Source: a virus. From it: DNA of 30,136 nucleotides. Each line of letters starts with the position of its first letter. The stretch's first letter is position 1. The translations under genes were made by a program, and so were the position numbers. Positions 23,199 to 30,136 of the stretch are shown here, one piece after another. The stretch spans positions 1 through 30,136 of the IMG/VR virus record IMGVR_UViG_3300031772_000194. One strand, 5' to 3'. The notes below the pieces were generated by a model that saw nothing but the letters and a program-made list of their open reading frames with translations, ran no database searches and was not told the DNA's origin.

Positions 23199-24037
23199 CA
23201 GTCCCTCTGGAAAGGATTCCAGCCAAGTGTTGCTCCAAGATATCCATTTGGAGCAAGATCCCAATTCATCGCACCCCACACCGTAGGACCGACAGTGAAC
23301 TTACCGATCTTATAGGACACTCCAAGACCAACAAGAATGCCAGTGCCAACACCAACATCTGCATGAAGTCCGATCTTTTCGTACCACTTTGACTCGAGCA
23401 TATATGGATTGACAGCTGCTAGACCGATATCGATCTGAAAATTGTCCTCGGATGATGTTGTCGATGTTTTCCACGTTCCATCTTTATCTTGCGAGACGAT
23501 CACGCTCAATCGCAAAGGTCTTGTCTGAGACATCCTCAACAATGCTCTAACAGGAACCACCGTTACCTCTTCTCTCATGCTACAATCAGCAACAATGTCA
23601 CCCGTGACACGAAACGGTGCGAAATCCTCCTTTGAATCTATTGTCGCGTGGATGATGTCTGGATACGTTGGATCTGTTGGTACCACAACGACGTTGCCAT
23701 GCGATTGAAGTTCCTTCTTCAACTTGACGATTAATGTTGTGGCAGTTAAAAGATCTGCTCCATTTTTTGCAAGTTGTTCATGTAGAGCGGCCAATTGAAT
23801 ATCTTGCTTGTCGAGCATGTCTTGTAGACCGCGACTTTGTATCGATAGTTTCTGATACACGCCAGCATGTAACTCGATCGTCTTATCTCTTAGAGCTACA
23901 TCGTTTTGGAGCGCGGTAATTTGCCTCTTGTATGAATTTGTGATGAGAGTGAATGTTCCGGCCAAACCTGCCGCGATCAAAAGAAGGACACTGGCAAAAC
24001 CTACAACGAGTTTCCACGTATTTGGTAGACTAAACAT
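23198..24037 (-). CDS. Membrane-anchored coiled-coil protein (inner-spanin-like topology)
   Basis: This 279-residue protein has one N-terminal transmembrane helix (about 10-32, VVGFASVLLLIAAGLAGTFT) preceded by a short head with a Lys. A coiled coil follows (about 35-112, QITALQNDVALRDKTIELHA), then a beta-rich C-terminal half with glycine-rich hairpins (VGVGTGILVGLGVSYKIG) ending in GWNPFQRD. The layout, next to a small two-helix membrane protein, resembles phage lysis or envelope modules; inner spanins are usually shorter and lack the C-terminal beta part. It could also be a tail or superinfection protein. Ribosome-binding site is AAGGAG. Confidence 0.7.
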   Translation of the reverse strand: MFSLPNTWKLVVGFASVLLLIAAGLAGTFTLITNSYKRQITALQNDVALRDKTIELHAGVYQKLSIQSRGLQDMLDKQDIQLAALHEQLAKNGADLLTATTLIVKLKKELQSHGNVVVVPTDPTYPDIIHATIDSKEDFAPFRVTGDIVADCSMREEVTVVPVRALLRMSQTRPLRLSVIVSQDKDGTWKTSTTSSEDNFQIDIGLAAVNPYMLESKWYEKIGLHADVGVGTGILVGLGVSYKIGKFTVGPTVWGAMNWDLAPNGYLGATLGWNPFQRD

Positions 24038-24039
24038 GT

Positions 24040-24273
24040 TTACTCCTTTGCAACTAGTGGCACGTTCTTATCTGTGTATCGTCTTGCAACATACGCGCTT
24101 AATGTTGGCGTCAGTAAAGACGCGATAAGCGACGCGTCGATCGTGCCAAAATTAAAACCCATGAAAACAACGCCACTTAAGGACACTTTCATCAAAACGA
24201 CAATCATCGTCATTACTGCCATCGTTAACACAGCATCTTCCTTTCCATCGGTATTCTTGATCCAGAGTGACAT
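24040..24273 (-). CDS. Small two-helix membrane protein, holin-like candidate
   Basis: This 77-residue protein has a predicted membrane helix at about 14-36 (AVLTMAVMTMIVVLMKVSLS) and a second at about 46-62 (DASLIASLLTPTLSAYVA), with a charged C-terminus RRYTDKN. Length and topology suit a small holin, and the FGTIDASLIASLLTPTLSAY segment looks like small membrane proteins of T4-like marine phages. No endolysin lies in the window, so the lysis assignment is tentative. The start shares a base with the stop of the fused Mre11-Rad50 gene (TAATG) and has GGAG upstream. Confidence 0.6.
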   Translation of the reverse strand: MSLWIKNTDGKEDAVLTMAVMTMIVVLMKVSLSGVVFMGFNFGTIDASLIASLLTPTLSAYVARRYTDKNVPLVAKE

Positions 24274-27200
24274 TATTTGGCTCCAACTTCTACGTGTGCA
24301 TAACCTTCGTCGTCTGTTGTAATCTCAATCACATTGTCAACCATATCCTTCATCGTGTCTAGATGGCTAATGATCAAGACATGGTCGTACACTGTCTTTA
24401 GGTAGTCAAACATCCTCTGAACATTCTCGACGTTTTTTGTATCTAGTTTTCCGAACCCTTCATCGATTATTAGAACATTCGTCTTGGGCAAATTAGAGAT
24501 GTTCAAAAGAGCAGTCCGAATCGCAAGAGATGCTAGGAATTTCTCGGCTCCACCTCCCAGTTCGAGCAAGCGCATTTTGTATTCTCCGTACTGAAGAAAG
24601 AATCTGATCGATTGATCTTCTGGATCGGCTTCGATCATCACGCCGAAATCTGTACATCCCGACAAGATCTTGTTTATCTCTTCATTTAGTAAAGGTAGCT
24701 TCTGTGTAAGGATCTGATATGCAATGCCATCCTTTCCCATTGCGTCGATATATCGTTCATATGCGCTGCACATATCTCGAGTCTCAGCAATCTCTGTGAG
24801 ATCCTTCGTGATCATATCAAATGCTGCTTGCTTGTTACCGGAAGACTTGTGATATCCAGCAAGACTCTTGTCGTTTTGTTCTAGTTTTTCCTCTATCTCG
24901 ATCTTATCTTTCTTAAATGCCGCAATCTTTGCATCGATTGCAAGATTTTTCATGATGTCTTCCTGCATCTGTAGAGCATTGGCTATCTGGAGTTCTGTGT
25001 CAACAATGTCTGTATAAAGCGCAGACATTTTAAGCGTAATATTCTCTAACTCCAACTTGATCTTTTCTTTCTTTTCGTTGAGAGATGTTCTCGCATCGAT
25101 CAATTGTTTGGAAGATTCTTGAGCGTAGACATGATCAGAAAAGACATTAACGTCGATCATGTATCTTTCAAGTTCAAATTCGATTGTCCGCAGCTCGTCA
25201 TCGAGCTTTTCTATCTTATGAGCTGACTCAAAGCCATTGATAAGGAATCTGCATCCTGGAAACTGTGTTCCGCATGGAACTGTCTCGAGAATGGCCGCAC
25301 TTTTCTGACATTCTGTAAGTTCTGCTTTTTTCTGTATAAGACTATCACGCGTTCTATCGACAAGTTCTTGTCCGCTTGTCTTTAGTGCTTTCAATTCGAA
25401 TAAACGAATATCATCATATATGATTGAAGAGACTGGGATCGAGGAAAATTCCTCATCCATCTTTGTGAGCTTAATGCTTGTCTGAATCCTGTCGTCATCA
25501 AGACTCTGGTTCTCTCTCTGCAAAAGGGTCAACTTATCTCGAGCAGAATCAATATGGACAAACTTTCCTAACTGTATCTTCTCTAGAGAAACATCCTCTA
25601 TCTGTCTATCGATCGTTATTTTAAGAGACTTAAGGATCGTGTTCTTTTCGGTAAGTTTTGAAATCTCTCCATCAAGTTCCTCGATTTCAGATAGTAGTTT
25701 AATCTTGTTCTTTTCGAGCTCACTTTCTTCGGCGTCGCTCAATTTGATCGTGAGTTTCTTGAATTCTTCCTTGGCGAGACGGTTCTTTTTCTCAAAAACA
25801 TCGAGGTCAAAGAACTTGAAGAAGATCTCACGACGTCGAGTCTCATTGCATGCGATCAGATCCATCTGATTCCACTGAGCAACAAGCGCGGTGAGCATGA
25901 AGTCTTCGAATGTTCCGACTCGTTGGCGGATATTAGCCTCTGTTTCTGGCCTAAGGGTACCAACCAACCTTTCGATTCCACCATCTTCGTCGATCATCGA
26001 GAACGACGTGGTGGTCTTTCCCCACTCCTTTGCTTCTGAAAACTTCTTATGGCCGTACTTGATCCTCTCGATGTTCCTCTCAATCATGTAATCTTGGCCG
26101 TTCGCGGTAACATCCGCGATCGATGTACCAGAATCCTTGTTGTCATTGATCAAGAAGATGTTCTTGCTGACTCCCTTGGTAACATTATCGAAGCAAGCGA
26201 GGGTTAGAATGTCAATCATGTTAGACTTGCCAGAGCCATTAGGAGCAAATATCCCAGTCAAGCCACCAAGCTGAGAGAAATCAATGAAATTGTCCTTGCC
26301 GTAATTGAAAAAGTTGGACCAGCCGATCTTGTTAATCTTCCAGAAGATATCTCTACCCGAATCATCATTCTGATCGATGTGAATCTGAAATTTCCTATTC
26401 AGATCGAGGACCTTGGACATGACAGAGTCTGTTATCGAGACTCCTTTGAAATAGTTTCTTATCAGACGTTCTTGAACGGGGATCTCACGGAGGTTCTCGT
26501 GATCGACACTTCTCTTTCCGACATTCGTCTTCTGTTCGCTAATGTTCGTCGCAGATAGAGTGATAACGTCGTGTGGTGAGAACATAAGTCGAGCATTCTT
26601 CTCGATCTCTTTCTGCTGAACGAGAGTGAGAGGAAATGGCGGGCTCAACCTTACATGTGCGTCTGGTTCAATGATCAAATCTTCTGGAAAGGAAAGATCT
26701 TCTTTCGGATGAATCGTATAGAACTTTCTGCTACCAGAAAGAAGAATGGGTTTGACGGTGAATTGCTTCTTTGGATCATTATCGTCAAATTCCCAGAGCA
26801 GGAATCCCTTATCGAGTTCTTCTCCGAAATTCTGCTGAATCAACGAGCCTGGATACCAAGCTCTGCTGTTGTTGAAGGATTGTTGTTTGTGGATATCGCC
26901 CATCATGACGTAGTCAAGACCGTCGAAAATCGACAGATCGTGTTCAACGTGCGTCATCCGCCAATTAGAGTCTGTCACACATGAGAGCACAGATCCGTGG
27001 AACAATCCGATGTTGTTATCATCTGGAAATTTTGCCCAATCTACTGGTCTCGGATAATTCTCTTGATCGGCCAGCGAAAATACCCAAAAGTTAAGCTGAC
27101 ATTGATCGTCACCGCGATGGCGCACTGCGAATCTACCAGACTTCTTGTGCAGGAAGATTCGATTGCTTCCAATACTCTCGACGACAGGAGTGATGGCATC

Positions 27201-27470
27201 CTGACGACTCAGGTTCATCAAGCTCATGTCATGGTTGCCGAGGATTAGGTGGTAAGGAGCGATCGTAGACGCAGCACGCATGTGATCTGACAACATACTC
27301 ACAAACTCGGGGCTGATCTGTGTCTTTGTATGTGCCGTGTCGCCCGTATTGACAATCAGGTCTGGCTTAAGAATCTCTAGTTCATCATACAGCGCATCAA
27401 ATACTCTTCTATACTCTTCGTGATATTTGAAATTGCGAATATGTACATCACTGATGTGAGCAATCTTCAA
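24273..27470 (-). CDS. Fused Mre11/SbcD nuclease and Rad50/SbcC ATPase (gp47-gp46 fusion)
   Basis: One 1065-residue frame encodes both subunits of the recombination nuclease. Residues 1-340 are a calcineurin-like phosphoesterase with all metal motifs: SDVH (Asp8, His10), NTGD (Asp44), LGNHD (Asn79, His80), FHGS (His158) and GDIH (His194). Residues 385-1065 are the SMC-like ATPase: Walker A GIFAPNGSGKS (Lys415), long coiled coils (about 560-730 and 745-900), a hook apex with C733 and C740, signature LELGGGAEKF (about 970), Walker B VLIIDEG (Asp1003, Glu1004) and H-loop His1036. In T4, gp46 and gp47 are separate and make 3' ends for recombination-dependent replication. The start is TTG, overlapping the primase stop (TTGA), with GGGAG seven bases upstream. 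Confidence 0.93.
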   Translation of the reverse strand: MKIAHISDVHIRNFKYHEEYRRVFDALYDELEILKPDLIVNTGDTAHTKTQISPEFVSMLSDHMRAASTIAPYHLILGNHDMSLMNLSRQDAITPVVESIGSNRIFLHKKSGRFAVRHRGDDQCQLNFWVFSLADQENYPRPVDWAKFPDDNNIGLFHGSVLSCVTDSNWRMTHVEHDLSIFDGLDYVMMGDIHKQQSFNNSRAWYPGSLIQQNFGEELDKGFLLWEFDDNDPKKQFTVKPILLSGSRKFYTIHPKEDLSFPEDLIIEPDAHVRLSPPFPLTLVQQKEIEKNARLMFSPHDVITLSATNISEQKTNVGKRSVDHENLREIPVQERLIRNYFKGVSITDSVMSKVLDLNRKFQIHIDQNDDSGRDIFWKINKIGWSNFFNYGKDNFIDFSQLGGLTGIFAPNGSGKSNMIDILTLACFDNVTKGVSKNIFLINDNKDSGTSIADVTANGQDYMIERNIERIKYGHKKFSEAKEWGKTTTSFSMIDEDGGIERLVGTLRPETEANIRQRVGTFEDFMLTALVAQWNQMDLIACNETRRREIFFKFFDLDVFEKKNRLAKEEFKKLTIKLSDAEESELEKNKIKLLSEIEELDGEISKLTEKNTILKSLKITIDRQIEDVSLEKIQLGKFVHIDSARDKLTLLQRENQSLDDDRIQTSIKLTKMDEEFSSIPVSSIIYDDIRLFELKALKTSGQELVDRTRDSLIQKKAELTECQKSAAILETVPCGTQFPGCRFLINGFESAHKIEKLDDELRTIEFELERYMIDVNVFSDHVYAQESSKQLIDARTSLNEKKEKIKLELENITLKMSALYTDIVDTELQIANALQMQEDIMKNLAIDAKIAAFKKDKIEIEEKLEQNDKSLAGYHKSSGNKQAAFDMITKDLTEIAETRDMCSAYERYIDAMGKDGIAYQILTQKLPLLNEEINKILSGCTDFGVMIEADPEDQSIRFFLQYGEYKMRLLELGGGAEKFLASLAIRTALLNISNLPKTNVLIIDEGFGKLDTKNVENVQRMFDYLKTVYDHVLIISHLDTMKDMVDNVIEITTDDEGYAHVEVGAK

Positions 27471-28441
27471 TTAAGGCTCCCGATCTTCACTCCTGCATGT
27501 ACGGCTACCTTTAAAAGATCTGTCGAGCTTACTCTCGTTGCTTTCTCGAACTGTGATCTGAACTCTTCCTTTGACATCTCGCCTGGATCCTTTTTGCCTG
27601 CGAGATTAACCATCATACATTCCGCTCCATGACGCAAAAACTTGTTAACGACTCTTAGCTGTTGTCGTGGAACGTCAGAATCAAGAGCAAAATAGACAGG
27701 TTTGCCCTCAAATAGGACTCTTCGAAACATCGTGGAGTCTGTCTGCATGCTGTTTCCCTGGAGCGGGATGGCATTCGTTCCTGCTTTTATCGCATCGAAT
27801 GGACCTTCCGTTATTATGACGGACTTTGTCCAATCAATCATGTACTCGTTGAAGATCACGTCCTTATCAAACTCTCCATGTTTGAACTTACGCGGATCAT
27901 TGTAGTAAGTTCTACCAACAAAGAAGTTCAGTTCGCCCTGTGAGTCGAATGACGGAATGATAATCCTGTTCTTGTACTCTCCATCCTCGCAATATCCAAG
28001 CTTGTAGAGCAGAATGTCTTCGAGGGTCACTCCCCTTTGGTTAAGGTATGCTATGGCCCTGGTATAAAATGGGCTTCTGGTGGGCTTCGAGAGACTCTTG
28101 AAGTTGGTTGGAAGGATTGGTCTATCATACACCTTTGGCTTATCAACTCTTACAGTAAACTCCTCAAGAAATCTGAGATAGTCCCTCTTACGAGGATCTC
28201 CATCCTTGAACAGCGGAAGCAATCCGCTTCCTCTGGTTCCATCTGGTCGAACACGAAAGCCACCCCATTGACATGTCCAACAATGAAATTCATCCTTGAA
28301 CAAATTGACGCTTAGCTGGCCACTTGTTCTACCGGCTTTCTTGCCGTGCTTGGGACAAAAGAAGATCACTTCATCACCTTTGACGGCCTGTTCGGTACCA
28401 AGAGTCTCTCTAATTGCCGATAACTTTTCGCGCTTGTTCAT
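27467..28441 (-). CDS. DNA primase, DnaG/gp61-like (zinc finger plus TOPRIM)
   Basis: The protein has 324 residues. The N-terminal zinc-binding domain is seen as C29-P-K-H32 and C54-W-T-C57. The TOPRIM catalytic core shows IITEGPFDAIKAG (Glu212), YFALDSD (Asp254, Asp256) and a later DPGE (Asp285). Size is close to T4 gp61 (about 340). It synthesises RNA primers for lagging-strand replication, normally with a replicative helicase that is not in this window. The gene overlaps the RuvC-like gene by 32 bp and is joined to the fused nuclease gene by TTGA. Ribosome-binding site AAGGA precedes the ATG. Confidence 0.9.
   Translation of the reverse strand: MNKREKLSAIRETLGTEQAVKGDEVIFFCPKHGKKAGRTSGQLSVNLFKDEFHCWTCQWGGFRVRPDGTRGSGLLPLFKDGDPRKRDYLRFLEEFTVRVDKPKVYDRPILPTNFKSLSKPTRSPFYTRAIAYLNQRGVTLEDILLYKLGYCEDGEYKNRIIIPSFDSQGELNFFVGRTYYNDPRKFKHGEFDKDVIFNEYMIDWTKSVIITEGPFDAIKAGTNAIPLQGNSMQTDSTMFRRVLFEGKPVYFALDSDVPRQQLRVVNKFLRHGAECMMVNLAGKKDPGEMSKEEFRSQFEKATRVSSTDLLKVAVHAGVKIGSLN
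27477..27481 (-). promoter_or_regulatory. Ribosome-binding site supporting a TTG start
   Basis: GGGAG lies seven bases before TTG 27470-27468. The next residues (KIAHISDVH) are the invariant Mre11 N-terminus, so no later start is possible, and no in-frame ATG lies just upstream. Confidence 0.75.
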
Positions 28442-28970
28442 TTTCCTTCATGTATCCAGCTCTGGCGACGATATAGGAATCAGCCATGTCAAAACAATAG
28501 GGTTGTGGTTTGTCGTTTCTGTTCAAATTACGAGAGACGATGTCCTTAAACATCGGTTCTTTCGCAATGACAAAATCGAGAGTCAACTTCTTCTTGTCAG
28601 AGCCCTTGGGTATTACTAAGCCTTCCCTTTTCATTATAGCCTTAATGGTTGATGGATGTAACTTCCGCACGCTACCTTCTCGTGATAGTATCCAAGAGCA
28701 AGCAAAGTTGATTGCAGCAAGTTTCATGAGAGTTTGCATGCTTGTAAATCCACGAGTGAAACCAGCAAGACGTTCTTCTACGATATGGATTGTCTGTCCG
28801 TCCATACCGACGTTGTACGCAAATTCTTCAAACTTATTGATTCGTTCGTATTCGCTTTCGATCTTTCTAAGATCAAGAAAATCCATTGATTTCGTCGATC
28901 CAGTTTCCTTGTCAAGAACACAGACGCCAACAAGATTTGACGAGATATCCCAACCAATAAGTTCACTCAT
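28410..28970 (-). CDS. RuvC-like Holliday junction resolvase
   Basis: This 186-residue protein has the RNase H/RuvC fold signature: first strand LIGWDISSNLVGVCVLD with Asp8, a central HIVEERL with Glu66/67, and a C-terminal FDMADSYIVARAGY helix with Asp161 and Asp164. Such phage RuvC-like enzymes cut branched DNA before packaging, the job done by endonuclease VII (gp49) in T4. It starts 16 bp after the LamG virion protein and overlaps the primase gene, opening the DNA-metabolism block. Ribosome-binding site is not obvious. Confidence 0.82.
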   Translation of the reverse strand: MSELIGWDISSNLVGVCVLDKETGSTKSMDFLDLRKIESEYERINKFEEFAYNVGMDGQTIHIVEERLAGFTRGFTSMQTLMKLAAINFACSWILSREGSVRKLHPSTIKAIMKREGLVIPKGSDKKKLTLDFVIAKEPMFKDIVSRNLNRNDKPQPYCFDMADSYIVARAGYMKENEQARKVIGN

Positions 28971-28986
28971 ACTGCTAAATGGTAAC

Positions 28987-30136
28987 TCAAAAGTCCATGC
29001 GAAGACGAATGTTTATCTTGTCTTCTGGGCGCTTGCGAATTGGTTGTGCAAGTTTAGCAATTGCAACGATTCTGTTCTCTTCGTTACAGATGGCGATCGA
29101 GGTGATCCATGTCGTCTGCGTCTCGTCGCGCATCAGATATCGATCATCTGACGTATCGTCGGCGGTCCCATTGTCATCTGCTCTAGAGAAGCTAGGATTG
29201 CGTGAACAATTAAGCTCTGAGGAGTTTGCTCTGCATGAAAATGTCTTGACATGCGTCTTACTCAATCCTTTGAAGCTGATCTGGAGTTGATCTGTTTTCG
29301 CGGTGTCGAAATCCATCGCCGCTTCCCCGAAATCCAGAAGTGACGGATCTGTTATAACGACTAATCCTTCCGTATAGAAAACGTTTCCAACCTTGTTCCA
29401 ACAAACTCCTCTGAAGTCCTCACCTGCAATATCTTTCGTTAATGAACCAGAAACATAAAGGCCACCGCGACCGTCATCACGTAATGTTCGAACGATCCCC
29501 TGTCCTGAATACCCATTGCATGTTAGAACGATGCTTCCTGTCGCGATCTGTCTGCCATAGAACATGCTTGGAACATGGACCACTTTGAACATATTACGTT
29601 CATCGGTAATCTTCGTTTTGAACGTGGTGAAATATCTATCGTCATTTGGCTGCCAGATTGGTGCTGCTGGAAGAACGGAACGAATATTCTGGAACTGTCC
29701 GTGGATCGCTGTTTGACTATGATCAAAAGTTCCAGATCCCATCGAGAACCCATGACGAACACTTAGTGGACCATCATTGAATCTAGCATAATGAAGCAAT
29801 CCAGACGAACCAGACGCTATCGTTGAATCCGCACTCGAAGACAGTTGTACATTGCTCTTGACGGAGTTCCATATTCTTGTCTCATATAGAAACCCACGGA
29901 ACCCATTGTCGGGTCTTGGTCCGGGAAACATGACGTGCTCCGCACCAACAACAAGATGTGATCCAGTTAGTCCTCCAGCTATGGCTAGCAATGATCCTGT
30001 GTATGCTACTGTTCCAACACTCTGTAGGCCGACGTAAAGACTCGCACTTCCGTTACCGACAATGGCAGATACGTGGTTCCATTGACCAACGGGTACAGCC
30101 GCCGATGATGTCACAGACGACGCGAAATCAGAGAAC
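28987..30136 (-). CDS. LamG-containing virion/appendage protein (partial, N-terminus beyond window)
   Basis: The frame stays open through the right window edge, so the GTG at 30114 is not a convincing start and the N-terminus is missing. The visible N-terminal ~130 residues are LamG-like (GQWNHVSAIVGNGSASLYVG, FRGFLYETRIWNS, SSGLLHYARFNDG). The C-terminal half reads TDERNMFKVVHVPSMFYGRQ, GSIVLTCNGYSG, then TTWITSIAICNEENRIVAIA and a final INIRLRMDF. This ending is one I associate with tail or appendage proteins of T4-like phages. LamG plus such a tail domain suggests a surface-exposed, perhaps glycan-binding virion component. It lies directly upstream of the RuvC-like gene. Confidence 0.8.
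   Translation of the reverse strand, partial: FSDFASSVTSSAAVPVGQWNHVSAIVGNGSASLYVGLQSVGTVAYTGSLLAIAGGLTGSHLVVGAEHVMFPGPRPDNGFRGFLYETRIWNSVKSNVQLSSSADSTIASGSSGLLHYARFNDGPLSVRHGFSMGSGTFDHSQTAIHGQFQNIRSVLPAAPIWQPNDDRYFTTFKTKITDERNMFKVVHVPSMFYGRQIATGSIVLTCNGYSGQGIVRTLRDDGRGGLYVSGSLTKDIAGEDFRGVCWNKVGNVFYTEGLVVITDPSLLDFGEAAMDFDTAKTDQLQISFKGLSKTHVKTFSCRANSSELNCSRNPSFSRADDNGTADDTSDDRYLMRDETQTTWITSIAICNEENRIVAIAKLAQPIRKRPEDKINIRLRMDF

Noticed and set aside
28510-29151. Plus-strand open frame of 213 residues
   Set aside because: It lies antisense to the RuvC-like and LamG genes, which have clear motifs, and has no recognisable features.
30115-30136. GTG at 30114 as the start of the right-edge LamG gene
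   Set aside because: The frame continues open to the window edge and the GTG lies inside a LamG-like domain without a ribosome-binding site.

Overview
The window is a stretch of a tailed-phage genome (Caudoviricetes) with a T4-like head module, so most likely a myovirus of substantial genome size. Every convincing gene lies on the minus strand and packing is very tight: many stop/start pairs are TAATG, TGATG or ATGA overlaps, and the largest gap is about 155 bp. I see no tRNA, integrase, CRISPR array or host gene. Most starts have good Shine-Dalgarno sequences, which fits a bacterial host with ordinary SD-led initiation; the host itself cannot be read from the sequence.

Layout in the direction of transcription (right to left). 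(1) 30136-28987: C-terminal part of a LamG-containing virion protein, cut by the window edge. (2) 28970-24273: a DNA-metabolism block with a RuvC-like nuclease, a DnaG/gp61-like primase, and a single 1065-residue protein joining the Mre11/SbcD (gp47-like) nuclease to the Rad50/SbcC (gp46-like) ATPase. (3) 24273-22070: a small two-helix membrane protein, a membrane-anchored coiled-coil protein and several small proteins, including a zinc ribbon. (4) 22073-9339: packaging and head genes in T4-like order: large terminase (gp17), portal (gp20), several unknown probable head proteins, prohead protease (gp21), two more probable prohead proteins, a bS21 ribosomal-protein homologue, scaffold (gp22) and major capsid protein (gp23), closed by a clear intrinsic terminator. 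(5) 9183-7839: three small genes, one with a DUF5661-like segment. (6) 7781-1317: a visibly GC-richer cassette of small structural proteins, with two tandem paralogue pairs around a zinc-ribbon protein, ending in an 1180-residue LamG plus repeat protein with about 33 copies of a 22-23-residue beta repeat. (7) 1313-1: a partial virion protein with an Fn3-like N-terminus.

How the parts fit: terminase and portal package DNA into a prohead built from the gp23-like capsid protein around a gp22-like core and matured by the gp21-like protease. Many head-module proteins carry an L/I-x-E followed by A, S or G, the form of a T4 gp21 cleavage site; in the capsid protein it falls after Glu65, the length of the T4 gp23 propeptide as I recall it. 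The most notable features are the Mre11-Rad50 fusion with an atypical zinc-hook sequence, the bS21 homologue inside the capsid-assembly operon, the head-wide set of candidate protease sites, and the expanding repeat array of the 1180-residue protein.
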